Assembly (NCBI RefSeq): GCF_021602155.1 | Contig: NZ_BQHY01000002.1 | Coordinates: 310,001 to 374,000, forward strand | DNA: 64,000 nucleotides | Source of the DNA: Pseudomonas parakoreensis | GTDB lineage: Bacteria; Pseudomonadota; Gammaproteobacteria; Pseudomonadales; Pseudomonadaceae | Direction: 5' to 3' | Notes under the pieces: generated by a model | Seen by the model: the letters and a program-made list of their open reading frames with translations, nothing else | What the model was told of the DNA's origin: nothing | Database searches by the model: none | Program-made: the position numbers and the translations under genes | Shown here: positions 25,155 to 35,700 of the stretch, piece after piece | Layout of the letters: each line of letters starts with the position of its first letter | How positions within the stretch are numbered: the stretch's first letter is position 1

Positions 25155-27919
25155 ACCAGACGCTCATCCAGCCCCTGCGCGCCACCCTGCGCCTGCAATT
25201 TCACAAGGGTTTCACGTTGGACCAAGCGGTGCCGCTGGTACCCTACTTTGCCCGTCTCGGCATCAGCCACCTCTACGCCTCACCGCTGCTCGCGGCCCGC
25301 GCCGGCTCGATGCACGGCTATGACGTGGTCGACCCGACCCAGGTCAATCCGGAACTCGGCGGCGAACCGGCGCTGCGGCGTCTGGTCAGCACCCTGCGCG
25401 AACACAACATGGGGCTGATCCTCGACATCGTCTCCAACCACATGGCCGTCGGCGGCGGGGACAACCCATGGTGGCTCGACCTGCTGGAATGGGGCCGACT
25501 CAGCCCTTACGGCGAGTTCTTCGACATCCAGTGGCACTCGCCGGATCCATTGATGGAAGGCCAGTTGCTGCTGCCGTTTCTCGGCAGCGATTACGGCGTC
25601 GCGTTGCAGGAAGGCACGCTGAAACTGCACTTCGACGCACAGCACGGGCGCTTTTACGTCGAGCATTACGAACACCACTTCCCGATCTGCCCGAATGACT
25701 ACGGTGAACTGCTCAAACCCATTGAGACGCTGAAGTCACTGGCTGATCGTTTCAGTGCGTTGAGCTACCAGAACGACGCGCATGCGCTGGCGATGCCGCT
25801 CAAAGCTGAATTGAAGGAGCTGGCAAGCGATCCGCAGATCTTCGCCGCGATCAAGGAAAGTCTCGCGCATTACGATTCCACCACTGCCGAAGGTTTCGAC
25901 AAGCTGCATCAATTGCTCGAACGCCAGAGCTACCGTCTGGCCAGTTGGCGCACCGCAGCGGATGACATTAACTGGCGGCGCTTTTTCGACATCAACGAAC
26001 TCGGCGGCCTGCGTGTCGAACGCCCGGCGGTGTTCGAAGCGACTCACGGCAAGATTTTCCAGTTGATCGCCGAAGGGCTGGTCGACGGTTTGCGCATCGA
26101 CCACATCGACGGCCTCGCCGACCCGCGTGGCTATTGCCGCAAGTTGCGGCGGCGCCTCGACTTGCTCGCGCCGGGACGGCACTTGCCGATCTACGTCGAG
26201 AAGATTCTCGGTGAAGGCGAAACGCTGCGCACCGACTGGGCAGTGGATGGCAGCACCGGTTACGAGTTCATGAATCAGCTCTCGTTGCTGCAACACGATC
26301 CTGATGGCGAACACGTTCTCGGCGATCTGTGGCAGCGACGTACCGAGCGTCCGGCGGCGTTCATCGAAGAAGCGCAACTGGCGCGCCAGCAGATTCTCAA
26401 TGGCTCGCTGGCCAGCGATTTCGAAAGCGTCGCTCAGGCGCTGCTGCAGGTTGCCCGGGACGACCTGATGACCCGCGACCTGACCCTCGGCGCGATTCGC
26501 CGTGTGTTGCAAGCGCTGATCGTGCATTTCCCGGTGTATCGCACCTACATCAGCGCCCTCGGTCGCTCGGCCCAGGATGAGCACTTCTTCCAGCAAGCCA
26601 TGGACGGCGCCCGGCAGACCCTGAGCGAAGGCGACTGGCCCGTACTCGACTGCGTGGCAGCATGGCTCGGTGGCACGCCGTGGCGGCACACACCGCGCGG
26701 ACGCTCGCGCAAGATTCTCAAGCACGCCTGCGTACGTTTCCAGCAACTGACCTCCCCAGCGGCGGCCAAAGCCGTGGAAGACACCGCGCTGTACCGCTCG
26801 GCGGTGCTGCTGTCGCGCAACGACGTCGGCTACAACACCGAACAGTTCAGCGCACCGCTGAGTGACTTCCACGCGATCAATCAACAGCGCATGGAGGCGT
26901 TTCCCGACAACTTGCTGGCCACCGCCACCCATGACCACAAACGCGGCGAGGACACCCGCGCGCGGCTGGCGGTGCTCAGCGAGCGCAGCCACTGGTACGC
27001 CGAACAGGTCGAGTTGTGGCGCGCCCTCGCCCGTCCGCTGCGTGACGATGATCAACAGCCTTCGTCCGCCGATGAACTGATCCTCTATCAAGCCCTGCTC
27101 GGCAGTTGGCCGCTGCATTTGCGCGATGACGATCAGGCGGGTTTGGCCGATTACGCCGAGCGGATCTGGCAATGGCAACAGAAAGCCCTGCGCGAGGCCA
27201 AGCTGCAAAGCAGTTGGAGTGCGCCGAATGAAGCCTATGAAAACGCTGCGCAGGCGTTCACTCAACGCCTGCTCACCGGTGAAGCGGGCGAGCTGCTGCG
27301 CGCCGCGCTGAGCAAAACCGTCAACAGCATCGCTGCGGCCGGCGCCCTCAACAGTCTGGCGCAAACCTTGCTGCGCATGACGGTGCCGGGAGTGCCGGAT
27401 CTGTATCAGGGCAACGAGTTCTGGGATTTCAGCCTGGTCGATCCGGACAACCGCCGGCCGGTGGATTACGCCGCTCGCGAGCAGGCCCTGCATGAACGTG
27501 TTGAAGTCGAGACGTTGCTGGCGAACTGGCGTGACGGGCGTATCAAGCAAGCGTTGATCGCCGAGGTGCTGAACCTGCGCGTCGAACACGCCGAGCTGTT
27601 CCGGCGCGGCGCGTACCAGGCCCTGGAGGTACTGGGCAGCCAGGCGCACAACGTGCTCGCGTTTGCCCGTGAGCACGAGGGGATGTACGCCATCGTGATC
27701 GTCCCGGTGCGCTGCGCGACGCTGCTGGAAAACGGTGCCGTCCCTCAAGTTGATGCGCTGCGCTGGGGCGATACGCGGGTGGTTTTACCGTTCGCCGCCT
27801 CTGACACAAACCTGAAGGGACTTTTTCACAGCAGCGCAGTCACAAAAAACAGGGAGCTGAACGTCAGCGCCGCGCTGGGGGATTTCCCGGTCAATCTGTT
27901 TATCCAACTCTTTACGTAA
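25151..27919 (+). CDS. treY: Malto-oligosyltrehalose synthase TreY
   Basis: A 922-residue GH13_26 enzyme that isomerises the reducing-end alpha-1,4 bond of a glucan chain to alpha,alpha-1,1, giving a terminal trehalose unit. The family's early HYASPLL-like motif appears as SHLYASPLLAARAGS, followed by LDIVSNHMA, GLRIDHIDGLADP (nucleophile Asp317), IYVEKILGEGE and ATATHDHKRGED. Length fits TreY, which has a large insertion domain. It overlaps malQ by four bases. With TreZ it makes trehalose from storage glucan without trehalose-6-phosphate. Confidence 0.95.
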   Translation: MNQTLIQPLRATLRLQFHKGFTLDQAVPLVPYFARLGISHLYASPLLAARAGSMHGYDVVDPTQVNPELGGEPALRRLVSTLREHNMGLILDIVSNHMAVGGGDNPWWLDLLEWGRLSPYGEFFDIQWHSPDPLMEGQLLLPFLGSDYGVALQEGTLKLHFDAQHGRFYVEHYEHHFPICPNDYGELLKPIETLKSLADRFSALSYQNDAHALAMPLKAELKELASDPQIFAAIKESLAHYDSTTAEGFDKLHQLLERQSYRLASWRTAADDINWRRFFDINELGGLRVERPAVFEATHGKIFQLIAEGLVDGLRIDHIDGLADPRGYCRKLRRRLDLLAPGRHLPIYVEKILGEGETLRTDWAVDGSTGYEFMNQLSLLQHDPDGEHVLGDLWQRRTERPAAFIEEAQLARQQILNGSLASDFESVAQALLQVARDDLMTRDLTLGAIRRVLQALIVHFPVYRTYISALGRSAQDEHFFQQAMDGARQTLSEGDWPVLDCVAAWLGGTPWRHTPRGRSRKILKHACVRFQQLTSPAAAKAVEDTALYRSAVLLSRNDVGYNTEQFSAPLSDFHAINQQRMEAFPDNLLATATHDHKRGEDTRARLAVLSERSHWYAEQVELWRALARPLRDDDQQPSSADELILYQALLGSWPLHLRDDDQAGLADYAERIWQWQQKALREAKLQSSWSAPNEAYENAAQAFTQRLLTGEAGELLRAALSKTVNSIAAAGALNSLAQTLLRMTVPGVPDLYQGNEFWDFSLVDPDNRRPVDYAAREQALHERVEVETLLANWRDGRIKQALIAEVLNLRVEHAELFRRGAYQALEVLGSQAHNVLAFAREHEGMYAIVIVPVRCATLLENGAVPQVDALRWGDTRVVLPFAASDTNLKGLFHSSAVTKNRELNVSAALGDFPVNLFIQLFT

Positions 27920-27946
27920 CGATGAGTTCAGTTCAGGAGCATTGCG

Positions 27947-28267
27947 ATGAGTACCGACGATAAACGCATCCGCGAGTTCGCCTATCAGATCTGGGAATCA
28001 GAGGGCAAACCTGAAGGTCATGAAGCACGCCACTGGGAGATGGCGCGCAAACTGGCTGAAGCCGAGGCTTTGGCGCCGAAGAAAGCGCCGAAAGCGGCGG
28101 GCAGCAAGACCGCCGGCAAAGGCACCGACAGCAAGGCTCCGGCGGCCAGGCCCAAGGCGCCAGCCGCCGCCAAGGCCAAACCGGCAGGCGCCGCCAAAGT
28201 CGTCCCGCCGGGTGAAAAAGCCGCCGAGAAAAAGCCCCGCGCCCCACGCAAGCCCCCGGCCAACTGA
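27947..28267 (+). CDS. DUF2934 protein with Lys/Ala/Pro-rich tail
   Basis: The 106-residue product has a DUF2934 unit at residues about 1-40 (RIREFAYQIWESEGKPEGHEARHWEMA) and then a long Lys/Ala/Pro-rich, presumably disordered and strongly basic tail. DUF2934 proteins are small, of unknown role, and often found beside glycogen or stress genes. The tail resembles histone H1-like or nucleic-acid-binding tails, so DNA or glucan-granule association is possible but unproven. AGGAG lies before the ATG. It sits between treY and glgX and is probably part of the operon. Confidence 0.82.
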   Translation: MSTDDKRIREFAYQIWESEGKPEGHEARHWEMARKLAEAEALAPKKAPKAAGSKTAGKGTDSKAPAARPKAPAAAKAKPAGAAKVVPPGEKAAEKKPRAPRKPPAN

Positions 28268-28371
28268 CACACCCGGATTATCGAACTGAATGACCGTGTG
28301 GCGGGTTGGCCCGCCACGCAGGGACAACTCGTCCTTAAAAAACCCAATAACCCCTGTCAGGGAGAGATGTC

Positions 28372-28457
28372 TGTGGTGAGGGGATTTATCCCCGATCGGC
28401 TGCAAAGCAGCCACAGGGCCGCTGCGCGATCCATCGGGGATAAATCCCCTCACCACA
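28372..28457. repeat. Inverted repeat, family C variant, upstream of glgX
   Basis: TGTGGTGAGGGGATTTATCCCCGATCGG pairs with its inverse copy, leaving a GC-rich loop around GCAGCCACAGGGCCGCTGC. It lies between the DUF2934 gene and glgX and may adjust transcript levels between them. Confidence 0.85.
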
Positions 28458-28510
28458 GATTCTTTTCCCACCGTTGATTATTCGAACCAACCCGTTTTGC
28501 AGGAGCAATC

Positions 28511-30670
<2,160 letters not shown>

Positions 30671-30671
30671 T

Positions 30672-31670
30672 ATGGACCTGCAACACTATCTGGCGCGCCG
30701 CCCGCCGGACTACGCCGACACCGCCGCCCTCGGCCACTGCCTGCGGGCGTTGGTCGAAGCCGGGCTGGATCAACTGCCGTTACCGGGCAGCGGCCTTACG
30801 CTGGAGCGTTTTCAGCGTCTGGCCGAAGTCGGCGGACACGACTTGGGCTTGTGCAAACTCTACGAAGGCCACACCGACGCACTGGCGATCATCGAACAGC
30901 TGGGGGGTACGCCCACGCCGGGCAGCACCTGGGGCATGTGGGCCGCTGAACCGCCGCAGGCGCGGGTGCAAGTGCGACCGGCCGGGCACATGGTGCGTCT
31001 CGACGGGCGCAAGGCCTGGTGTTCCGGGGCGGCGGTGCTCAGCCATGCGCTGCTCACCGCGTGGGACGCCGAAGATCGTCAGCAACTGGTGGCGGTGGCG
31101 CTTGATCAACCGGGCGTGACCATCACCGATCAGGGCTGGCAAGCGGTCGGCATGGGTGCCACCGGCAGCGTCGAAGTGTTGTTCGACGGCGCCGAAGCCC
31201 AGGCCATCGGCGAACCCGGCGACTACCTGAAACGTCCGGGTTTCTGGCAAGGCGGGATCGGCATCGCGGCGTGCTGGTACGGCGCGGCGCGGCAGATCGC
31301 CGAGGCACTGCGGCAACACTGCGCGCAACGCCAGGAGCCACACGCCCTCGCCCACCTCGGTGCGGTCGATGCGGCGTTGTACGCAGCGGCGAATGTGCTG
31401 CGTTTCAGTGCTCTGCACATTGATGCGCACCCCGAAGCCGATGCCCGACTGTTGGCCCAGCGCGCCCGCGCGGTGGTCGAACAATCCGCTGAGCAGGTGA
31501 TGCGCGATGTCGGCCGGGCGCTGGGGGCCGGACCATTCTGCAAGGATCGACACTTCGCCCGGTTGAACGCCGATCTGCCGGTGTTCCTGCGTCAGAGCCA
31601 TGCCGAGCGTGACCTTGCCGCGCTCGGCCAAGCGCTGGCCGAATACCCTGAGGAGGCGTGGACGCTATGA
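30672..31670 (+). CDS. Short acyl-CoA dehydrogenase-like flavoprotein
   Basis: The 332-residue product resembles acyl-CoA dehydrogenases but is shorter than the usual 380-400. The FAD/substrate loop appears as WGMWAAEPPQ where the family has WxxTEP, and GRKAWCSGA replaces GxKxWITNA. The C-terminal region has RQSHAERDLAALG and I see no counterpart of the catalytic Glu of true dehydrogenases (YEGT-type motif). It may therefore act as a flavin oxidase or monooxygenase of the same fold, or on an unusual thioester. It begins one base after glgX and overlaps the PIG-L gene by four bases. Substrate is unknown. Confidence 0.75.
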   Translation: MDLQHYLARRPPDYADTAALGHCLRALVEAGLDQLPLPGSGLTLERFQRLAEVGGHDLGLCKLYEGHTDALAIIEQLGGTPTPGSTWGMWAAEPPQARVQVRPAGHMVRLDGRKAWCSGAAVLSHALLTAWDAEDRQQLVAVALDQPGVTITDQGWQAVGMGATGSVEVLFDGAEAQAIGEPGDYLKRPGFWQGGIGIAACWYGAARQIAEALRQHCAQRQEPHALAHLGAVDAALYAAANVLRFSALHIDAHPEADARLLAQRARAVVEQSAEQVMRDVGRALGAGPFCKDRHFARLNADLPVFLRQSHAERDLAALGQALAEYPEEAWTL

Positions 31671-32440
31671 ATGTCGCGAACAAACCCGATCCGATCATCG
31701 GCCACCAAGGCACGTCCCTGCTGCAATGGCAACATTCCCGGCACTTGGCGGCGCTGGACAGCGTCGATGTCCTCAGTCTGGTGCCACCGGGCGCGCGGGC
31801 AGTGATTGTCGCGCCGCACCCGGACGACGAAGTGCTCGGCTGCGGCGGGATGCTGCAGTTGCTGGCCGCCGCCGGGCGGCAGTTGCAACTGATCTCGGTC
31901 ACCGATGGCAGCGCCAGTCATCCCGGCTCCGAGCGCTGGCCGGTCGAACGTCTGAGCGTGGTGCGGCCGCAGGAATCGGCGGAAGCCCTGCGCCGCCTCG
32001 GCGTGCCGCTGCACCGGATGAAATGGCTGCGCGGCGGTTTCAGCGACAGCCAGGTGGCCGAGGATGAAACGTCGCTGGTCGCGTTCATCGAACGCCATCT
32101 GCGCCCCGGTGATGTGGTGTTCAGCACTTGGTGCGAGGACGGCCATTGTGATCACGAAGCCGCCGGCCGTGCCAGCATCGAAGCGGCAAGACGGGTCGGC
32201 GCCACCTGCCACGAACTGCCGGTATGGACCTGGCACTGGGCCTCCCCCGAAGACGCCGCGGTGCCGTGGCAGCGCGCGCGTAAAATCCTGTTATCACCCG
32301 AGCAAGTGGCGCGCAAACGGCACGCGGTGCATGCCTTTGCCAGCCAACTGGAAGGCGACCCGCAAGCCGGGCTGCAACCGGTGCTGGCGCCGTACGTGCT
32401 GGATCGGCTGTTGCAACCTTTCGAAGTGGTGTTCCTGTGA
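31667..32440 (+). CDS. PIG-L family N-deacetylase (intact active site)
   Basis: A 257-residue LmbE/PIG-L deacetylase. These zinc enzymes remove acetyl groups from N-acetylated sugars (GlcNAc-PI, GlcNAc-inositol, bacillithiol or antibiotic intermediates). The motif APHPDDE is complete: His51 and Asp54 are the expected zinc ligands and Asp53 the general base, and DGHCDHEA supplies His160 (catalytic) and His163 (third ligand), judged against MshB. The ATG at 31667 has AGGAGG ten bases upstream and overlaps the previous stop (ATGA); a GTG at 31658 is too close to that ribosome site. It overlaps the methyltransferase start by four bases. Confidence 0.88.
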   Translation: MNVANKPDPIIGHQGTSLLQWQHSRHLAALDSVDVLSLVPPGARAVIVAPHPDDEVLGCGGMLQLLAAAGRQLQLISVTDGSASHPGSERWPVERLSVVRPQESAEALRRLGVPLHRMKWLRGGFSDSQVAEDETSLVAFIERHLRPGDVVFSTWCEDGHCDHEAAGRASIEAARRVGATCHELPVWTWHWASPEDAAVPWQRARKILLSPEQVARKRHAVHAFASQLEGDPQAGLQPVLAPYVLDRLLQPFEVVFL

Positions 32441-33036
32441 GTGTCGATGATCGCTACTTCGAAGGCTTGTTCCGCGCCAGCGATGACCCTTGGGCGTTTC
32501 GCGAGCGCTGGTACGAACAACGCAAACGCGCGATCACCCTCGCGGCCCTGCCCCGCGCGCATTATCGGGCGATCTTCGAACCCGGATGCGCCAATGGTGA
32601 ATTGAGCGCCGAACTGGCTGGCCGCTGCGACCGCCTGCTGTGTTGCGACACCGCCAGCGCGGCGGTGAGCCTGGCGCGCAGCCGATTGAGCCTGTTCGAC
32701 CACGCCGAAGTCCGCCAGAGTCGCCTGCCCGGCGACTGGCCGGAAGAAAAATTCGACCTGATTGTATTAAGCGAAATCGGCTACTACCTAGATGCCCAGG
32801 ATCTGACAGACGTGATCCGGCGCATCAGCGATTCCCTGACCGCAGACGGGCAATTGCTCGCTTGCCACTGGCGCCCGCCCATCGACGGCTGCCCGCTCAA
32901 TGCCCGCCAGGTGCATGACCTGATTCACGAACAATTGCCGCTGCCGCGTCTGGCGCTGCATCAGGAAGCCGACTTCATCCTTGAGGTCTGGAGCCGCGAG
33001 CCGCGCTCGGTGGCCGCACTGGAGGGCCTGCGATGA
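32437..33036 (+). CDS. NodS-like SAM-dependent methyltransferase
   Basis: A 199-residue class I methyltransferase. The N-terminus SDDPWAFRERWYEQRKRAITLAAL matches the NodS type, followed by the SAM loop FEPGCANGELSAELA, an acidic CCDTASAAV and FDLIVLSEIGYYL. NodS itself N-methylates a de-N-acetylated sugar of Nod factor, which fits the deacetylase gene directly upstream; this parallel is inference. The start is a GTG sharing GTGA with the previous stop, and its own stop overlaps the glycosyltransferase start. Target unknown. Confidence 0.83.
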   Translation: MSVDDRYFEGLFRASDDPWAFRERWYEQRKRAITLAALPRAHYRAIFEPGCANGELSAELAGRCDRLLCCDTASAAVSLARSRLSLFDHAEVRQSRLPGDWPEEKFDLIVLSEIGYYLDAQDLTDVIRRISDSLTADGQLLACHWRPPIDGCPLNARQVHDLIHEQLPLPRLALHQEADFILEVWSREPRSVAALEGLR

Positions 33037-33719
33037 TTGGCATTCTGATTCCCGCGCACAACGAAGAAGACTTGCTCGAGCAGTGCCTGACAGCCGCCCT
33101 GCGCGCCAGCAAACACGGACTGCTGGCCGGCGAACCGGTGGAGGTGCTGGTGGTGCTCGACAGTTGTACCGACCGGTCGGCACAGATTGTCAGCGGCTTT
33201 CCGGTGCTGAGTCTGCACATTGACGCTCGCAACGTCGGCCAGGCCCGTGCCGCCGGCGCGCAGGTTTTGCTGGAGCGTGGTGCACGCTGGATCTCCTGCT
33301 CCGACGCCGACAGCCGCGTGGCCGACGACTGGCTGGTGGCGCAGTTGGGCCTGGGCGCCGACGCGGTATGCGGCACGGTAACCGTCGAACACTGGGATCA
33401 ATCGTTCGACGAAGCCGCGCAAATCCGCTATCACAGCCACTATCAGGCACGTGACGGGCATCGGCACATTCACGGTGCCAACCTCGGAATCAGCGCAGAC
33501 GCCTATCGTTGGGCCGGGGGTTTCAAACCTTTGGCCTGCGATGAAGATGTCCAACTGGTGCGGCAACTGGAGCTGTCCGGTGCCGACATCGCCTGGAGCC
33601 ATCGCCCGCAAGTGCACACCAGCGCCCGTCTGGACAGCCGAGCCCGGGGCGGATTCGGTGATTACTTGCGGAAAATGGTACAGATAGACATAAAAAAAGC
33701 GGATCAGATTGATCTGTGA
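33033..33719 (+). CDS. GT2-family glycosyltransferase
   Basis: A 228-residue soluble GT-A glycosyltransferase. It opens with ILIPAHNEEDLLEQCL, has VVLDSCTDRS, the metal/nucleotide motif SDADS in place of DxD, and a late AGGFKPLACDEDVQL with an ED pair likely to contain the base. There are no membrane segments, so it is not a processive synthase. GGAGG precedes the ATG and the ATGA overlap ties it to the methyltransferase gene. It is the last gene of the overlapping block, and sugar donor and acceptor are unknown. Confidence 0.87.
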   Translation: MIGILIPAHNEEDLLEQCLTAALRASKHGLLAGEPVEVLVVLDSCTDRSAQIVSGFPVLSLHIDARNVGQARAAGAQVLLERGARWISCSDADSRVADDWLVAQLGLGADAVCGTVTVEHWDQSFDEAAQIRYHSHYQARDGHRHIHGANLGISADAYRWAGGFKPLACDEDVQLVRQLELSGADIAWSHRPQVHTSARLDSRARGGFGDYLRKMVQIDIKKADQIDL

Positions 33720-33876
33720 CGCGACGAATCGACTTTCATGAGCAATACTCTGCTGCGCGGCAATCCAGGGTTCGGAGCGACGCACGGCAATTCATCCGCC
33801 TTCACGGGTCGCGCGCACCTGGTTTTCCACGGTGTCTGCACGACTGAGGGCCAGAGACAACAAGGACGTAATACCC

Positions 33877-34635
33877 ATGAAACCGTTATTCCTCAGCGAA
33901 CACTCGCTGCCGGCGCAGATATGGAACAGCGCCCCGCAGCTGGACAACATTCCCGTCATCAACACCCACAGCCTCGTTCCCCCCGGTGCCCGTGCCGTCG
34001 TGGTCGCCCCGCATCCGGGTGATGAAGTGGTGACCTGTGGCGGTCTCCTGCAACTGCTTTCCAGCCTCGGTCATCCGCTGCAACTGCTGTCGATCACCGA
34101 CGGCAGCGCCAGCCATCCGGGTTCACGACAATGGTCGGAAAAACGCCTGAGCGTATTCCGTCCCCAGGAAAGCGTCGAAGCCCTGCGCCGGCTCGGCCTG
34201 CCGATGCACAGTCTGAAATGGGTACGCGGCGGGTTTACCGACAACGCGCTGCTCGACTGCGAGGCTGACATCACCCACTTCATCGCGCGCTACCTGCGCC
34301 CCGGCGACGTGGTGTTCAGCACTTGGCGCAACGACAGCAACGACGACCATGAAGCGGTCGGCCGTGCCAGTGCCCAAGCGGCTGCGCAAGTCGGCGCGAC
34401 CTTCCATGACGTGCCGGTCTGGGCCTGGCACTGGCCGGAACGCGAGCAGAACCTGATTCCCTGGGAACGTGCGCGCAAACTGCGACTCGACACCTGGACC
34501 GTGGCGCGCAAAAGTCACGCCACCCACGCCTATGCCAGCCAGCTCAAGGGCGAACCGGCGATCGGCATTGCGCCGATGCTGCCGCGGGTGATCCTCGAGC
34601 GCATGCGCTTGCCGTACGAAATCGTGCTCATCTGA
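33877..34635 (+). CDS. PIG-L paralogue with two catalytic residues replaced
   Basis: A 252-residue close relative of the PIG-L protein at 31667; the two can be aligned almost without gaps from LVPPGARAV onward. The motif reads APHPGDE (residues 44-50), so Gly48 stands where the general-base Asp should be, and DSNDDHEA replaces DGHCDHEA, so Asn155 stands where the catalytic His should be. The expected zinc ligands His46, Asp49 and His158 remain. Judged against MshB, it should bind zinc but deacetylate poorly or not at all, so it may be a pseudoenzyme, partner or sugar-binding protein. AAGGA lies ten bases before the ATG; 157 bases separate it from the GT2 gene. Confidence 0.85.
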   Translation: MKPLFLSEHSLPAQIWNSAPQLDNIPVINTHSLVPPGARAVVVAPHPGDEVVTCGGLLQLLSSLGHPLQLLSITDGSASHPGSRQWSEKRLSVFRPQESVEALRRLGLPMHSLKWVRGGFTDNALLDCEADITHFIARYLRPGDVVFSTWRNDSNDDHEAVGRASAQAAAQVGATFHDVPVWAWHWPEREQNLIPWERARKLRLDTWTVARKSHATHAYASQLKGEPAIGIAPMLPRVILERMRLPYEIVLI

Positions 34636-34648
34636 AACACGTTTCCCC

Positions 34649-34673
34649 TGTGGGAGCGGGCTTGCTCGCGAAG
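34649..34673 (+). repeat. Single REP unit, family B
   Basis: One copy of TGTGGGAGCGGGCTTGCTCG directly after the PIG-L paralogue, without its inverted partner nearby. Confidence 0.75.
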
Positions 34674-34692
34674 AGGCCAGTACTGCCGGCGC

Positions 34693-35052
34693 CTATTCCT
34701 TTGGCACCACATTATCCAGTGCCTGATTCACCGCCAGCTCCCCCAGCATCACCACCTGCGCGATGCCCAACACCGTATGACGGCCCGGCCCTTCTAGCAT
34801 GCCGGCGAAATCACCGAGCATCACCGTGGCCGAGGCCAGGGACTCGCAGGCGTTGGCCAGCAGCGATTCGGTATCGGTTTGCGGGTTGACCAGGAACATG
34901 CTGCTGGGGGTGTACGGCGTTGCCATGATGTGCGCGGGCGCGAGGTAGTGGTCGAGGGCGCGTTCGGCGGCTTCGTGGAGTTTTCTGGAGTTGAGGGATT
35001 CGTACGGCGAAACCGATTCTGTGATCGGCGGATTGGGTGGGGTTTCGGACAT
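34693..35052 (-). CDS. DUF6124-like small protein (copy 1)
   Basis: A 119-residue protein of a Pseudomonas-type family (DUF3077/DUF6124-like, named from memory of the pattern). The N-terminus is short and Pro-rich (MSETPPNPP), a middle part gives MFLVNPQTDTESLLANACESLASATVMLGDFAG, and the C-terminus is a helix ending MLGELAVNQALD. No catalytic motif, signal peptide or membrane segment is seen. The ATG at 35052 is favoured by GGAG nine bases upstream. A second copy of the family follows upstream at 35194; the pair interrupts the glucan gene region. Function unknown. Confidence 0.72.
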   Translation of the reverse strand: MSETPPNPPITESVSPYESLNSRKLHEAAERALDHYLAPAHIMATPYTPSSMFLVNPQTDTESLLANACESLASATVMLGDFAGMLEGPGRHTVLGIAQVVMLGELAVNQALDNVVPKE

Positions 35053-35094
35053 CAGCTGGAACTCCGATCGAGGCATTTTGGAAGAATGAGTCTC

Positions 35095-35180
35095 TGTAGG
35101 AGCTGCCGCAGGCTGCGATCTTTTGATGTTGCTTTTAAAAAAACAAGATCAAAAGATCGCAGCCTTCGGCAGCTCCTACA
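35095..35180. repeat. REP-type inverted pair, family A, between DUF6124-like genes
   Basis: Same unit as at 19103: TGTAGGAGCTGCCG arms facing each other with CGATCTTTTGAT inner arms. It lies downstream of copy 2 and upstream of copy 1. Confidence 0.9.
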
Positions 35181-35193
35181 GAGGACCGGGCAG

Positions 35194-35565
35194 TTAGTTC
35201 GGCACGCGGCGGCTGTCCAGTACTCGGTTGACCATCAGTTCACTGAGCATGATCACCTGATGCAGCATCAGCATGGCCCGGCGCTGTGGGTGGTCGGCGA
35301 CATCGCTGATGTCCCGGGCCATGTCGCTGGCGGCGGCTAAGGATTCGCAGGCTTCGACGAGCAAGGTTTCCTCGTCCACGGTGGGGTCGATGAGGAAGAT
35401 TCTGCTGGATTTGTGTGACGAGGCTGAAGGGATCGAGATCTTCAGGGCGCCGGGGTTGAGGTAGAAGTTGATGGCACGGTCGGTTGCCGCTTTTATCTTC
35501 TGCGGGTCGAGGGCCGGGTCGTACGGGATTGAGGCGTCCGGGGGATTGGGTGTGGCTTTGAACAT
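35194..35565 (-). CDS. DUF6124-like small protein (copy 2)
   Basis: A 123-residue paralogue of the gene at 34693. Shared segments are the Pro-rich start (MFKATPNPP), IFLIDPTVDEETLLVEACESLAAASDMARDI and MLHQVIMLSELMVNRVLD. The ATG at 35565 is preceded by GGAG nine bases upstream; longer in-frame starts run into a structured leader and lack a ribosome site. The family's role is unknown; the conserved helical core suggests a small scaffold or regulatory protein. Confidence 0.72.
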   Translation of the reverse strand: MFKATPNPPDASIPYDPALDPQKIKAATDRAINFYLNPGALKISIPSASSHKSSRIFLIDPTVDEETLLVEACESLAAASDMARDISDVADHPQRRAMLMLHQVIMLSELMVNRVLDSRRVPN

Positions 35566-35579
35566 GGATGAAACTCCGT

Positions 35580-35700
35580 ATCGAGAAATAGGAGCCATCA
35601 CCCTCGCTACCAAACGATGGGTGGCGGCCATGCGCGGGTTGGTAGACCGGTCGATACAGAACCCGGCGCTCACGAATGAGCCCCACGCATGTCCACCATA
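35580..35700 (-). ncRNA. Possible structured leader of DUF6124-like copy 2
   Basis: On the minus strand just upstream of the gene is a hairpin GCTCA-TTCG-TGAGC (35668-35681), that is, a stem closed by a stable UUCG tetraloop. It is followed by GACCGGTC and by the complementary pairs ACCAA/TTGGT and CCATC/GATGG. The spacing before the ribosome site suggests a folded 5' leader. I know of no named RNA class that fits. Confidence 0.35.

Noticed and set aside
33738-34022. 94-codon ORF between the GT2 and second PIG-L genes
   Set aside because: It overlaps the well-supported PIG-L paralogue in another frame and has no ribosome site or recognisable domain.
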